DNA from: Bacillus sp. (in: firmicutes)
Lineage (GTDB): Bacteria; Bacillota; Bacilli; Bacillales; Bacillaceae
Direction of reading: 5' to 3'
NCBI GenBank assembly: GCA_031180405.1
Contig: JAPSLU010000023.1
Coordinates: forward strand, 1 to 32,630
DNA: 32,630 nt
Shown here: in pieces, positions 22,800-32,100 of the stretch
Position numbering within the stretch: position 1 is the stretch's first letter
Layout of the letters: each line of letters starts with the position of its first letter
Made by a program: the position numbers and the translations under genes
The notes under the pieces: generated by a model
The model's database searches: none
Seen by the model: only the letters and a program-made list of their open reading frames with translations
What the model was told of the DNA's origin: nothing

Positions 22800-23264
22800 A
22801 TGAAAAAAAGTCCTTTGTTTTGGATTATGACGGCTATTTTAGGGCTTGTAGCATTAACATTTGTTTTAAATGTATTTGGACAATTAGTTATGCAACCATA
22901 TTTTAGCCATGGTCAAGGCGGTGGATTTCACCATCATGATTTGAGAATGCTGACGTTTGGTTTATCGTTCCTTCCATTCTTATTTCATCTAGGATTAATT
23001 GTCTTAGGCTGGTGGATTTGGAGGAAGGCCAATGGAGAATCCGTGAAAAAGTGGGTTGGAATCATTCTGCTAACAGTTGGAATGTTCTCGATCCTTCCAC
23101 TAATCATTGTGATCCCAGTACTATTAATCGCGGTATATTTTATAGTCAAAGGAAAAACACAATCAGATAGTGAGTTTATCGCCGATCCAATTATCGTATC
23201 ATCCCTTTCTTACAGCAGTAACACAAATAACATTCTTGATGAATGGGAACGAAAAAACAAATAA
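22800..23264 (+). CDS. Small integral membrane protein, partner of PspA
   Basis: 154 residues. An N-terminal TM (about 8-30) is followed by a His/Gly-rich stretch (FSHGQGGGFHHHD), two more TMs (about 53-70 and 83-118, the latter possibly a hairpin) and a polar C-terminal tail that ends in ILDEWERKNK. AGGAGGAGGTG precedes the ATG. I do not recognise a named family. It is followed after 16 bp by pspA with its own SD. By analogy with LiaI beside LiaH, it may recruit PspA to the membrane (inference). Confidence 0.75.
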   Translation: MKKSPLFWIMTAILGLVALTFVLNVFGQLVMQPYFSHGQGGGFHHHDLRMLTFGLSFLPFLFHLGLIVLGWWIWRKANGESVKKWVGIILLTVGMFSILPLIIVIPVLLIAVYFIVKGKTQSDSEFIADPIIVSSLSYSSNTNNILDEWERKNK

Positions 23265-23280
23265 GGAGGAAACAAAAAAA

Positions 23281-23940
23281 ATGGGTATTTTTAAACGTGT
23301 TAAAACTATATCATTAGCCAATATGAATCATTCTTTGGACAACCATGAGGATCCGATCAGAATGGCGAAACAATATATTAGGGACCTTGAGGTTGAAATT
23401 AACAAAGCAAAATCTGCTTTAGCAAACCAGATCTATTTTGAACAAAGACATGAAGGACTTATCGTCCAAGTAAAACAGAAAATTGAGGATCGTAAAAGAC
23501 AGCAGCAGCTAGCTCTTGAAAAAAATAATGATGAGATGGCAAAGCTTGCGATTCAAGATCGGATTGAAAATGAAAAGAAACTAATCATCCTTGAAGAACA
23601 AAGCACAATTATTCAAAATCAAACTCGACAAATAAAAGCTCAAGTTGCAAACCTGAAGGATACACATTCGGACTTGCAAAATCGTAAGTCACTCCTTATT
23701 TCAAGAGCGAATATTGCACGATCAACAAATACAATTAATAGTACAGTACTTTCCACTCAATCAGAAGGTATCTTAAGCGGTTTGGCCAGAATGGAAGACA
23801 AGGTGTCGCTCCTTGAAGCTCAAGCAATTGCACATGATTATATGTATGGAAAAACACCTACATCTGAAAAAACTTATTCAATCGATGTAGAAGAAGAGTT
23901 TTTGAGAGTAAAAGAAGCGTATAGCAAAAAAGAAGAATAA
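23281..23940 (+). CDS. pspA: PspA/IM30-family envelope-stress protein
   Basis: 219 residues, nearly all helical coiled coil. The N-terminal amphipathic helix and family signature are visible as MGIFKRVKTISLANMNHSLD, then EDPIRMAKQYIRDLE. PspA/LiaH/IM30 proteins form ring or rod oligomers on stressed membranes and limit proton leakage. The start at 23281 gives the conserved N-terminus, with AAGGAGG 10 nt upstream; longer upstream reading of the frame overlaps the preceding gene and is not supported. In B. subtilis pspA is under SigW and liaH under LiaRS (NarL type). Here an OmpR-type pair is next door and shares an operator motif, a different wiring. Confidence 0.92.
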   Translation: MGIFKRVKTISLANMNHSLDNHEDPIRMAKQYIRDLEVEINKAKSALANQIYFEQRHEGLIVQVKQKIEDRKRQQQLALEKNNDEMAKLAIQDRIENEKKLIILEEQSTIIQNQTRQIKAQVANLKDTHSDLQNRKSLLISRANIARSTNTINSTVLSTQSEGILSGLARMEDKVSLLEAQAIAHDYMYGKTPTSEKTYSIDVEEEFLRVKEAYSKKEE

Positions 23941-23944
23941 CAGC

Positions 23945-23973
23945 AGGGTCTGTCCATTTGGACAGGCCCTTTT
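23945..23973 (+). terminator. Terminator after pspA
   Basis: AGGGTCTGTCC (23945-23955) pairs with GGACAGGCCCT (23960-23970), with one G/T pair and a 4-nt loop, followed by four T. It lies between convergent pspA and copZ. Confidence 0.88.
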
Positions 23974-23980
23974 CAATAAA

Positions 23981-24187
23981 CTAAACGACATCATAACCTT
24001 GATCTTCTATTGCATCTTTCACCGCTTTTTTAGATACTTTTGAAGAATCCAGTTCAACATCAACAGTTCCATTTTCTAAATGAACGTTTACCTTTGAAAC
24101 ACCTTCTAATTTTCCAACACTGCCTTCCACTGCTTTCACACAATGATTACATGTCATACCTTCGACTATTAATGTAATGGTTTCCAC
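23981..24187 (-). CDS. copZ: Copper chaperone CopZ
   Basis: 68 residues, one heavy-metal-associated (HMA) fold. The Cu(I) site is C13 and C16 in GMTCNHC. CopZ carries Cu(I) in the cytoplasm to the CopA ATPase. It lies 11 bp downstream of csoR in the same direction, so it is in the csoR operon. The usual copA gene does not follow: the next gene is convergent pspA. Confidence 0.93.
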   Translation of the reverse strand: METITLIVEGMTCNHCVKAVEGSVGKLEGVSKVNVHLENGTVDVELDSSKVSKKAVKDAIEDQGYDVV

Positions 24188-24198
24188 TATGTTCCCTC

Positions 24199-24525
24199 CT
24201 ATTTTTTCATTAGCCTTTGCACTGTGACTAATAATTCATCAACGACTTCCTCATCACCCTCTTGAATTCGCTCTACTACACAAGTACGCAGATGACCTTC
24301 TAGCAGTACCTTTCCAACACCATTTAAAGCTGATTGTGTGGCAGAAATTTGAGTGATCACATCATCACAATATGTATCTTTTTCAATTAACGCTTTAATA
24401 CCGCGTATTTGGCCTTCTATTCGGTTTAGACGAATAATTAGATTTTTTTTCACTTTATCTGAATGATGACTAGTCCTATAATCATGATGATGAAACTGCT
24501 CCTGAAAGTCCTGATCTAAACTCAA
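24199..24525 (-). CDS. csoR: Copper-sensing repressor CsoR
   Basis: 108 residues, DUF156/CsoR family four-helix bundle. The Cu(I) ligands C53 (TYCDD), H78 (EGHLRTC) and C82 are present with the same spacing as Cys45, His70 and Cys74 of B. subtilis CsoR, and this distinguishes it from FrmR or RcnR types. The N-terminus is His-rich (FHHHDY, SHHSD), an extension that may bind metal weakly. The start is TTG at 24525, with AGGAGG 9 nt upstream. CsoR represses copper-efflux genes until Cu(I) binds. Confidence 0.93.
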   Translation of the reverse strand: MSLDQDFQEQFHHHDYRTSHHSDKVKKNLIIRLNRIEGQIRGIKALIEKDTYCDDVITQISATQSALNGVGKVLLEGHLRTCVVERIQEGDEEVVDELLVTVQRLMKK

Positions 24526-24563
24526 AAAAACATTCCTCCTAAACTCTTCATGTTTTTATTTTA

Positions 24564-24580
24564 ATATCCCCTATAATCCC
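24564..24580. promoter_or_regulatory. Candidate CsoR operator
   Basis: ATATCCCCTATAATCCC, 40-55 bp before the csoR start, has the two C/G tracts separated by an AT centre that are typical of CsoR sites. It is not a close match to the B. subtilis site as I remember it, so the call is tentative. Confidence 0.4.
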
Positions 24581-24665
24581 TTTTATTTTCCAAGCAATAT
24601 TTAAAGCATGTCTTACTCCTGGTCGCTTATATATAGTAGTAGAACTCAAAAAGGAGCGTGAAACT

Positions 24666-24998
24666 TTGCGTAACATGTTACTCTGTTTTGCTCTATTCAC
24701 CTTCACCATCGTTGTAGCTGGTTGTGGTTCTTCAATGGATCAGCAAGAAAACGCTGTGTCTGCACATGAGGATCCTAAGAAAGAACTTCTCCGTGCAAAA
24801 GCTATTTATATCGGGCTAATAGATTCCAACTCGATTGAAGTTGTCATTGATAAATCACCAACAGCTATCCAAATATCAAAAGTGCAATACAAAACACTTG
24901 AATCCCTTCAGACTAACACGCCAATCAGTATCACGTACTACGTTAAAAAGAGCACCTCTCAAAACATCTTAGAGAATGTTGTAATTATTGATGATTAA
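24666..24998 (+). CDS. Small lipoprotein of unknown function
   Basis: 110 residues. A lipoprotein signal peptide has the lipobox VAGC, with the lipidated cysteine at residue 20. The mature part is about 90 residues of mixed alpha/beta character without recognised domain, with a KAIYIGLIDSNSIEVVID segment that looks like a small beta-barrel of the kind seen in secreted Bacillus proteins. The start is TTG at 24666, 9 nt after AAGGAG; an ATG three codons on is possible. It is monocistronic, divergent from csoR, and shares the 140-bp upstream region with it. Confidence 0.75.
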   Translation: MRNMLLCFALFTFTIVVAGCGSSMDQQENAVSAHEDPKKELLRAKAIYIGLIDSNSIEVVIDKSPTAIQISKVQYKTLESLQTNTPISITYYVKKSTSQNILENVVIIDD

Positions 24999-25006
24999 CA
25001 GAACAA

Positions 25007-25205
25007 AAGCGCAAGCGCCTTGATTAGCCCCGACAAGCATAAGACGCAATTGAATAGAAGGCGGTTCTTTGTCTTCAATTCAATTGCGTCTAGACCCTAG
25101 AGGAGCTAGACATCTTACTTTTCTGCAAAAAGTAAGACTGCTATAGCTGGATGCTAAGTCGCTTATCCACAGTTCAACAAGAATTTTATAATTTCCTAAA
25201 CGACA
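25007..25205 (+). repeat. Dispersed structured repeat, copy B (full length)
   Basis: The element runs from AAGCGCAAGCGCCTTG to the block ATCCACAGTTCAA...TTTCCTAAACG. Its centre is a long hairpin: GACGCAATTGAAT (25043-25055) against ATTCAATTGCGTC (25078-25090). A second hairpin (ATCTTACTTTT against AAAAAGTAAGA) follows. Parts recur at 1524, 19150 and 28951. Copy C differs by a paired change in the main stem. No ORF is seen in it. Confidence 0.8.
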
Positions 25206-25209
25206 GAAA

Positions 25210-25241
25210 AGGACGGCCCCAGTTTAAATTCAGGCCGTCCT
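25210..25241 (-). terminator. Terminator of the DUF3817 gene
   Basis: AGGACGGCC (25210-25218) pairs with GGCCGTCCT (25233-25241). On the minus strand TTTT follows. It lies 11 bp after the DUF3817 stop. Confidence 0.85.
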
Positions 25242-25251
25242 ATTATTTGCG

Positions 25252-25584
25252 TTATGTTTTCACCTTCAACTGTTTATCTAAATAAAAGGTCCCAAACGGA
25301 ACAAAAGCTAAAAATACTGCCCACACCGCCCAGAAAAAAGACCATCTTTTTCTGAAAAGGACAAGGGCAATCATGATCACATATGCCACAAATAAAAAAC
25401 CATGAATCAACCCTACAATTGTGACTGCTGATGGGAAATCAAAAAAGTACTTTAAAGGCATTGCAATTAGTAGCAGAACTAAATAGGAAATCCCCTCTAA
25501 AATCGCTGTAATACGCAGGAATCCAATCGATGTCTTGAGCATTTTCCTCAACTCCATTTTGATATCAATAATTCCATTATACAA
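25252..25584 (-). CDS. DUF3817-family membrane protein
   Basis: 96-110 residues. The pattern ITAILEGISYLVLLLIAMPLKY, then VGLIHGFLFVAYV and a C-terminal GTFYLDKQL, is characteristic of DUF3817 integral membrane proteins with three helices. Function is unknown. Two starts compete: TTG at 25584, with a GGGGGA site 6 nt upstream, and ATG at 25542 (MLKTSIGFLRI), which matches the usual N-terminus but has only a closely spaced GAGG. The extra residues may be real here. Confidence 0.8.
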   Translation of the reverse strand: MYNGIIDIKMELRKMLKTSIGFLRITAILEGISYLVLLLIAMPLKYFFDFPSAVTIVGLIHGFLFVAYVIMIALVLFRKRWSFFWAVWAVFLAFVPFGTFYLDKQLKVKT

Positions 25585-25691
25585 GCAGATTCCCCCTTCA
25601 TGACTGTTAACTTTGAAAAATTTTATAACATTGCTACATATTGGATAAAGTCGTCATTCATTTTCCATACTAAAAATGGAGGTGTAATTTC

Positions 25692-25937
25692 ATGAGATTT
25701 TTGCATAAATATGGGGTTGAACAGCAAGAGAATGGGGTCATCCTCACTCTATATGTATATGTATCTGATTTTGACACCGAGTTTGCTAATGAAATAGGAA
25801 CAGATATAACCTCTACTCATCAAGAGGCTGTCTGTGATTATGCCAATAAGCGATTTCCACATTTAAAGATTAAAGCTGTGAAAATTGTCTGTGGGGGCAT
25901 TTTAATTGGAAGGTGCTCTTTTACAACTATGTCTTAA
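25692..25937 (+). CDS. Hypothetical protein (81 aa)
   Basis: 81 residues, acidic N-terminal half, no membrane helix or signal peptide except a hydrophobic C-terminal stretch (VKIVCGGILIGRCSF). GGAGGTG lies 8 nt before the ATG, so translation is likely. The segment ANKRFPHLKIKAVKIVCGGI looks like an alpha/beta fragment. I do not recognise a family. The about 90 bases after it could continue a degraded frame ending in PGIFDIPFKGPI, so the protein might be the N-terminal part of a once longer one. Confidence 0.6.
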   Translation: MRFLHKYGVEQQENGVILTLYVYVSDFDTEFANEIGTDITSTHQEAVCDYANKRFPHLKIKAVKIVCGGILIGRCSFTTMS

Positions 25938-26103
25938 TCTAAATTTTCAGCAAGTATGACCTTCATGATATAGATATAGTAAAAACAACGGAATTACCAG
26001 GCATTTTTGATATTCCTTTTAAAGGCCCAATCTAAGCAATTAGTAAGAGGGCTGCCATTGTACAGTAAGTACTTCTAATCATATCAAACAGCCAAAAACA
26101 AAA

Positions 26104-26120
26104 GGGGCGAATATCGCCCC
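26104..26120 (-). terminator. Terminator of the yjcZ-like gene
   Basis: GGGGCGA (26104-26110) and TCGCCCC (26114-26120) with a 3-nt loop. On the minus strand it is followed by TTTTGTTTTT. Confidence 0.9.
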
Positions 26121-26130
26121 TATACCGTTC

Positions 26131-26262
26131 TCACCATCCATATCCATAACCAGGCTGGTTACCACCTGTGAAACCACCAGCACCAACAATTATTAACAAG
26201 ATAAATAACACAACTAATAAAGCAAAGCCGCTACCATAATCAACTGCACCTTTTCCACTCAT
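26131..26262 (-). CDS. YjcZ-family sporulation protein
   Basis: 43 residues. It contains the family core GFALLVVLFILLIIVGAGG and a Gly/Tyr-rich tail ending in GYGYGW. Members are small single-helix proteins made in sporulation and associated with the spore. GGAGGTGAT lies 7 nt before the ATG and a strong terminator follows, so this is a separate transcript. It supports a spore-forming host. Confidence 0.88.
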   Translation of the reverse strand: MSGKGAVDYGSGFALLVVLFILLIIVGAGGFTGGNQPGYGYGW

Positions 26263-26345
26263 GCCTATCACCTCCAAGTCAACTACTTTACTACAGTATG
26301 TTGAACCAAAAAAAGTGACCTGGGCATTTTACTGATCGCCTATAA

Positions 26346-28382
26346 TTACTTATTAATCTTAAATTTATTAATCTTTGTTTCTAATTCAAGAATGGTTTGA
26401 GAAAGAGATGAAGCTAGATCTCCTAATTCTTCTGCTGCTGCTGACTGTTCTTCCGTAGTAGCTGTGACCTCTTGTGTTGTAGCTGAGGAAACCTCCGCAA
26501 CGTCCACCATTTCACTAATGGCATGTTCTACTTTTTCTTTATTTAAATTGATTTTTCCAATTGAGGCTTCAATATAATCAATTTCATTAATAATTGAGTT
26601 CGTTCCTTCTAATATATTTTCGAATGCTTGTTGTGTATCGTGAATAGACGTCGACTGATCTTTAAACAGAGTAATCGTTGTTTTAACAAGCTCAACCGAT
26701 GTTTTAGTTTGTGTAAGAATGCTTGCAATGACAGTTTCAATTCGTAATGATGAGCTCTTTGTTTGGTCTGCAAGCTTACGGATTTCTTTGGCAACAACAG
26801 CAAAACCTCGTCCTGCATCACCTGCTCTTGCCGCTTCTATACTTGCGTTAAGTGACAACAAATTTGTTTCTTCACTTACATTTTTTATTATCTTAACCAT
26901 ATCTTTTATTTGAGCAATTTCCACATTTAATAGATCCATCGTTGTATCAACCTGGCTGATATTTGCTCCCATTTCAGTATTCTTTTCTGTTAACTCTTTA
27001 ATGGTTTCAATCGATTGGCTACTTAACCTTTTCGTTGTCTCCGTAATGGACGACACCTTAACCATATTACTGGCAACCTCATTGATCTCACTTGAGAGCT
27101 CTTTCATTTCACGATCCGTTCTTTCTGAATAATCAACCTGGCTTATCGCACCTTTTGCTACTTCATCGATAGCGCTCGCAATTTGCTCTGATGCACTAGC
27201 TGATTCTCCAGAAATTCGTTTAAGGTCATTTGCACTCTTTACTGCATATGCGGATACCTTTTTATTTTCTTGGATCATTAAGGTTATGTTATCAATCATA
27301 TGATTAAAGCTGTTTCCTAATTGACCCACTTCATTTTTATATAAATAATCTGCCCTATTCGTTAAATCTCCATTTTCTGCTTCCTTCATGATTGCAACAA
27401 TATTATTTATAGGCTTTGTCATACTTCTGGCTAAGAAAATACTTACAAAAACAGACAATAGCATAAAACCTAAAATAATGAGATACACTAAGTAAATTAC
27501 ATTTTGTATTTCTTTCATTAAAAAGGATTTTGATGTAGAAACAGCCACATTCCATCCGTTTTCAGTCTTTTTAATTGAAACAAGATTCTTATCTGTATTT
27601 TTATGACCTTCAAACTTCTTTCCAATTAATTCAACATTATTACTGGAAATGACGGTTCCATCCTCATTGTAAACTGTAATTTCTCTAGCCGAATTGTCTT
27701 GACCATTTGTAAAAACCTCATTAAATACTTCTCCATTTGCAACTAGAATAATCGTACCGATTCGATCAAATTTTCGAAATAAATAGATGTTCTCATAATT
27801 ATTTTCTATCCCTGTTTTCCATGAGATAACTCCTTTGGAATTTTCAACCTCTTTTGCATAAGGACTGTTATTATAGTCCTCTATAAAATATTCTTCAGGA
27901 TCTTGCCCACCGTAAATTGTATCTTCACTGTTTACGAAAAACATAGCCTTGGCATACTTATTCGAAAATGTAATGCTAGAAAAAAACTCTGATACCGTTC
28001 TCTCCTTTGTGATAACCTCGAATTCTGATAGACCTTCGTTTGTTCTTAATGTTTCCATTAGCTCAATATTAGAAAATGGTACTAATGATAGATTATTAAT
28101 CTCTCGTAAAGCATTGTTTACATTTTTCGTTACTTGTACATTAATATCCTCATTCATTGTCGAGACTTTATTTTCAATCGTATTTTTTGAAACAAAATAC
28201 ACGACATTTCCAATAATAATACTAGGAATAAGAGTGAATAATAACAAAAAGAGAATAATCTTAGACTTAAGTGTCATTGCTTCCATAAAGGATGGTACTT
28301 TTAAACGAAGTATTCTTTTATCCCTTTGAGATTTTGCTTTTATTGGAACTTGTTTATTTCTCCCTTTCATACGTTTAAGCAT
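26346..28382 (-). CDS. Methyl-accepting chemotaxis protein
   Basis: 678 residues. A basic cytoplasmic N-terminus of about 38 residues (longer than usual) is followed by TM1 (about 40-62), an extracellular Cache-type sensor (about 63-295), TM2 (about 297-319), HAMP (about 320-372) and the signalling coiled coil. The hairpin tip shows the highly conserved [20 protein letters not shown] and [15 protein letters not shown]. The C-terminal segment contains [16 protein letters not shown], a likely methylation region. It should signal to CheA/CheW. The ligand is unknown. GAGGGGGA precedes the ATG, and a second ATG four codons on is also possible. Confidence 0.92.
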   Translation of the reverse strand: MLKRMKGRNKQVPIKAKSQRDKRILRLKVPSFMEAMTLKSKIILFLLLFTLIPSIIIGNVVYFVSKNTIENKVSTMNEDINVQVTKNVNNALREINNLSLVPFSNIELMETLRTNEGLSEFEVITKERTVSEFFSSITFSNKYAKAMFFVNSEDTIYGGQDPEEYFIEDYNNSPYAKEVENSKGVISWKTGIENNYENIYLFRKFDRIGTIILVANGEVFNEVFTNGQDNSAREITVYNEDGTVISSNNVELIGKKFEGHKNTDKNLVSIKKTENGWNVAVSTSKSFLMKEIQNVIYLVYLIILGFMLLSVFVSIFLARSMTKPINNIVAIMKEAENGDLTNRADYLYKNEVGQLGNSFNHMIDNITLMIQENKKVSAYAVKSANDLKRISGESASASEQIASAIDEVAKGAISQVDYSERTDREMKELSSEINEVASNMVKVSSITETTKRLSSQSIETIKELTEKNTEMGANISQVDTTMDLLNVEIAQIKDMVKIIKNVSEETNLLSLNASIEAARAGDAGRGFAVVAKEIRKLADQTKSSSLRIETVIASILTQTKTSVELVKTTITLFKDQSTSIHDTQQAFENILEGTNSIINEIDYIEASIGKINLNKEKVEHAISEMVDVAEVSSATTQEVTATTEEQSAAAEELGDLASSLSQTILELETKINKFKINK

Positions 28383-28468
28383 TTGTTCGTATCCCCCTCA
28401 TAAAAATGACCATAGAGAAAAATGTATACCTGATATACTGCCTTTTGATACAAATCCAGCATTTTCAT

Positions 28469-28738
28469 CTATTTTACCTGAGCAAATGATTCTACTAACG
28501 TTGCCACCCAAATAGATCTCTTTATGTATACGTTTTCAATTATACTATATTTTCGACCAAATTCGTCATAAGTTTTACTATCATTTAAAGTACTTAGTAA
28601 TTTCTTCTTACATCCTTTCAAGAATATACTAGTATCGATTTGTTCTAGTTTTCTATTATTTTCACTAAACATCTTGAAATTATGGCGATAAAAAACTTGA
28701 TGTACCAGCGATCTAGCCCTTAGCCTACAGCTACACAA
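28469..28738 (-). CDS. Doubtful ORF or gene remnant (up to 89 aa)
   Basis: The frame is open for 89 residues, but no start has a ribosome-binding site and I recognise no family. Composition (RHNFKMFSENNRKLEQID, then KTYDEFGRKYSIIENVYIKR) looks protein-like rather than random. A truncated remnant is the best guess. It lies between the chemotaxis receptor and the palindromic element, and the rest of 28383-28787 holds no other gene that I can see. Confidence 0.25.
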   Translation of the reverse strand: MCSCRLRARSLVHQVFYRHNFKMFSENNRKLEQIDTSIFLKGCKKKLLSTLNDSKTYDEFGRKYSIIENVYIKRSIWVATLVESFAQVK

Positions 28739-28787
28739 AAGAGAAGATTAACTCTACGATTGAGAAGTAAATCGTCTATTAATAAAA

Positions 28788-28815
28788 AAACGGTTCGGCA
28801 TTGGTCAAACCGTTT
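28788..28815 (-). terminator. Outward-facing terminator, left end of palindromic element
   Basis: AAACGGTT (28788-28795) pairs with AACCGTTT (28808-28815). On the minus strand seven T follow. The same hairpin in opposite orientation ends the element at 29100. Confidence 0.75.
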
Positions 28816-28950
28816 GTGTGTGTCGACAAAGTAATATTGCTAGCCCCTCAGACTGATTGCTAACGCTTGCCTTTCGAGGCACGAAGCCTTGAGAGGAGCG
28901 GAGTTACCGGGGTTGGTAATGAGCACCGCAGCAAGGTGAGTAACACCAAA

Positions 28951-29066
28951 AGTGCAAGCGCCTTGAAAAGCCCCGACAAGCATAAGACGCAAATGAATAG
29001 AAGACGTTCTTTGTCTTCAATTCATTTGTGGCTTATGACCTCGAGGGGCTTGGCGCTGTAGCTAGA
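28951..29066 (+). repeat. Dispersed structured repeat, copy C
   Basis: Starts AGTGCAAGCGCCTTG and folds almost end to end. GCGCC and AGCCCC on the left pair with GGGGCT and GGCGC on the right. CATAAG pairs with CTTATG. The central GCAAATGAAT (28989-28998) pairs with ATTCATTTG (29020-29028). Compared with copy B, the T/A pair in the middle of the stem is A/T here, so pairing is kept. Confidence 0.75.
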
Positions 29067-29099
29067 CTCAGAAGAAAGCAAGCGTTTGTCAACAGTCTG

Positions 29100-29129
29100 A
29101 AACGGTTTGGCATTGGCCAAACCGTTTTT
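29100..29129 (+). terminator. Outward-facing terminator, right end of palindromic element
   Basis: AAACGGTTTGG (29100-29110) pairs perfectly with CCAAACCGTTT (29117-29127), loop CATTGG, then TTTTT. It lies 21 bp after the RND pump stop and on the minus strand can still form the stem, though the T-tract there is short. Confidence 0.8.
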
Positions 29130-29149
29130 CTCGTCTTTATTAGTAGGTT

Positions 29150-32100
29150 TTATATAGCAATTGTCTCTTCTTGTTGTTCTGCCGATTTACGTTGCTTTTT
29201 CGATTTTTTAAAGTATAACAGCTCATAGACAACCGGTATAACAACAAGTGTTAATAGTGTGGCAACACTTAATCCTCCAATAACAACAACTGCTAAACTT
29301 GCAGAAACTAAGTTACCTGTTTCTGCTTCTTTAAATAATAATGGAAGCATAGCAAATATTGTTGCCACAGCTGTCATAATGATTGGTCTCATTCGAATTG
29401 TTGCTGCTTCGACAATTGCATCCCGAATGATCATTGTTTGTTCATTTTGCTTTACTCGATCTAATAGTACAATCGCGTTTGTCACAACGATACCAATCAA
29501 CATTAACGCACCTAATAATGCCGTAATATCAACTGTAATTCCACTGATCATGATCCCTAATATTGCCCCGATCGCTGCAAGAGGTAATGAGAACAAAATG
29601 GCGATTGGTGTGCGAATTGTTTTAAATGTAATCACCATGATCAAGAAGACAATTCCGATTGATGCTAGCATCGTCATAAATAAATCATTAAAATCACTGG
29701 CTTGATCAGCACTTGCACCACCAACAAATACTTCAATGTCATCTGGAATGTCCATGCCTTCTACGTCTTTACTTCCGAAGATTTCACTATTCACTGCTGT
29801 CGAAATAATCGAAAGTTTTTCTGGATCAACGTTTGCCGTTATCCTGACATATTGTTTCCCATCCTTATGAAATGTGCTCGTTGGTTCTTCTGTTTGTTTT
29901 AATTCAGCTACCTCTGAGATCGTTGTCATCCCAGTGGAAGTCATAATCGGGACCTCTGATAGATCCTTTTTTGTATCAGGTGTGTACACTGGTTCTAGCA
30001 TGACCATAGTTTGCTGCTCATTAATTTCAATAGCACCAAGTGGTGTTTTATTCAGCATTACAGCTGCTTGTTGAGCAATTTGGTCAGCCTTTGCCATACT
30101 TGGATCAACAACAAATGAATAAACTGTTTTTGTTTCTTCTTGGTTTGTAGTGACCTTTTCAACTCCATCTATTTCGTTGATTTTGTTTTGAATATTTTCA
30201 GAAACTGTCACCAATTGATTTAGATCATCACCAATGACATCAATTGTAATAGATGTAGTTCCACCACCCATCATCGTTGCTTCTGTAGCCTCTAAGGTTG
30301 CATCTTTATATTCGTCCTTTTGTGTAAGAACTTTGTCAATAAAAGCTTTCATGTCTGCATCTTCTTTTAATATCGCCATAATCTGAGTTTCGGTTGGACT
30401 TCCGACAGCCCCATACTTGGCAGCATCGGATGAATTACCCAGTTGAAGATAAATATTTTCGAGCTCCTCTTGCTTTAACACGTATTCCTCAAGCTTTACA
30501 GACTCTTCTTTTACCTTTTCAATCGGCGTTTCGTTCGGATATTTCAATGACACATAAACATAATCAGCTTTTGTTTTATTAACTGATCCCTTCGGTAGAG
30601 CCAAATATCCGCCAATCGAACCCGCAAAAAGGATGAAAGCTGTTAAAAGCACAACCCACTTATGATTTAACGACCATGTTAAAAATGTTGAAAAACGAGT
30701 GGATGGCTTATGCTCCTTCATTTTTGCATTTTTAAGTAACCCAGCACTCATAACAGGAACAACTGTTATGGCCACAACTAAAGAGGCTAACAATGAATAC
30801 GTAATCGTTAAGGCAAATGGTAAAAGGAAATCCTGTAACCCTCCATTAAGTAAACCCATCGGTAGGAAAACCGCCACTGTCGTTAATGTTGAGGATGTAA
30901 TCGCAGAGCCGACCTCTTTTGTTGCCTCAATCACCATATTAACTGAAAACTTCTCTGTTTGTGCTCTTCTGAAGATATTTTCAATAACTACAATACTATC
31001 GTCAACAAGGCGTCCTACAGCCACTGCAACTCCGCCAAGTGTCAAAATATTCAATGTGACACCTGATTGCGCTAATAAGAATAGGGTAAAGCCTAATGAC
31101 AATGGAATCGAAACAATTGTAATTAGGGTTGAGCGTAGGTTACGTAAAAACAGCATAATGACAATTGTTGCAAAAAGTGCTCCAAGTAATACCTCCTTAA
31201 TCATACTGTGTACAGAGGATTCCACCATATCCGCAGAGGCCAAAATGACTGTTGTTTTTAGATTATCGTATTTCTTGTTCATGTCTTCTGCAACTTTTTC
31301 CGCTTCTTTACTAATGGTTACTGCATTAGACTGACTGTCTTTTGTAATAACAAAGGTTAGAGCATCAGAACCGTTTACTTTTGTTAAATTACCTTCTTGC
31401 TTTTCAACTGATATCGTTGCTACATCCTTTAAAGGAACATTCGGAGCAACTTCTGTATGCTCTAGGTTTTCAATCGTTTTAATATCACCAATCACTTTGA
31501 TGTTAGCCGTTTTTCCATCAACTGTATTTTCAGAAATAGCTGTAGCGATATTCTGTCCTTGAAGCAGCGTCATCATTTGTTCAATCGAAACATTCTTTTC
31601 TGCCATCATTTTTTCATCTAACTCCACTGAAACGTAGGAAGGAATAATACCGTTTGTTTGAATATCTGCAACACCTTTAATATCTTTAAATTGCGGAACA
31701 ATTTCATCTTGTGCATATTGAACTGTTTCTGGATTGATACCTTCTTCAAATGTTAGTGCGATATATGTGACTGGAATCATTGATGTATTTAATTGAACAA
31801 TATTTGGCTTCATCACATTTTGCGGTAACGTGACACTTGCCAAGGCTTCTTCGATTTCTCGTTTCGCTTCTTTTTTATCTACACTCGATTCAAAGTGAAT
31901 ATCAACTGAGGAGTATCCATCACCTGTGGTCGAAAACACATTCAATTTACCATTCACACTATCTACCGCTTCTTCGATCGGGATTGTTACCTGATCCTCC
32001 ATCGTACTGGCATCTAACCCATCTCCCATTGTCACAACAGATATAAACGGCTGATCTGCTGAAGGTAAAAACTCCATTGGAAGTTTGAAGTAACTAAGTA

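Larger units (their letters stand above)
28788..29129. repeat. Nested palindromic element with outward terminators
   Basis: Both ends carry near-identical hairpins (AAACGGTT..GGCATTGG..AAACCGTTT), each with a T-run pointing outward. Inside them lies an imperfect inverted repeat of about 26 bp: CAGACTG...CGCTTGC.TTTC (28849-28875) against GAAAGCAAGCG...CAGTCTG (29074-29099). The centre holds a GC-rich stretch (GAGGCACGAAGCC, GAGCGGAGTTACCGGGG) and dispersed repeat copy C. No ORF of credible size is present. The ends look like mobile-element ends, but no target duplication was recognised. Confidence 0.65.

Noticed and set aside
25938-26032. Coding remnant ending PGIFDIPFKGPI
   Set aside because: About 28 open codons without a start or SD; may be a fragment of the preceding gene's former 3' part, but too short to call.
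30699-31334. Plus-strand ORF of 211 aa inside the RND pump gene
   Set aside because: Antisense shadow of a clearly real pump gene; composition is that of reversed membrane codons and no start signal is present.
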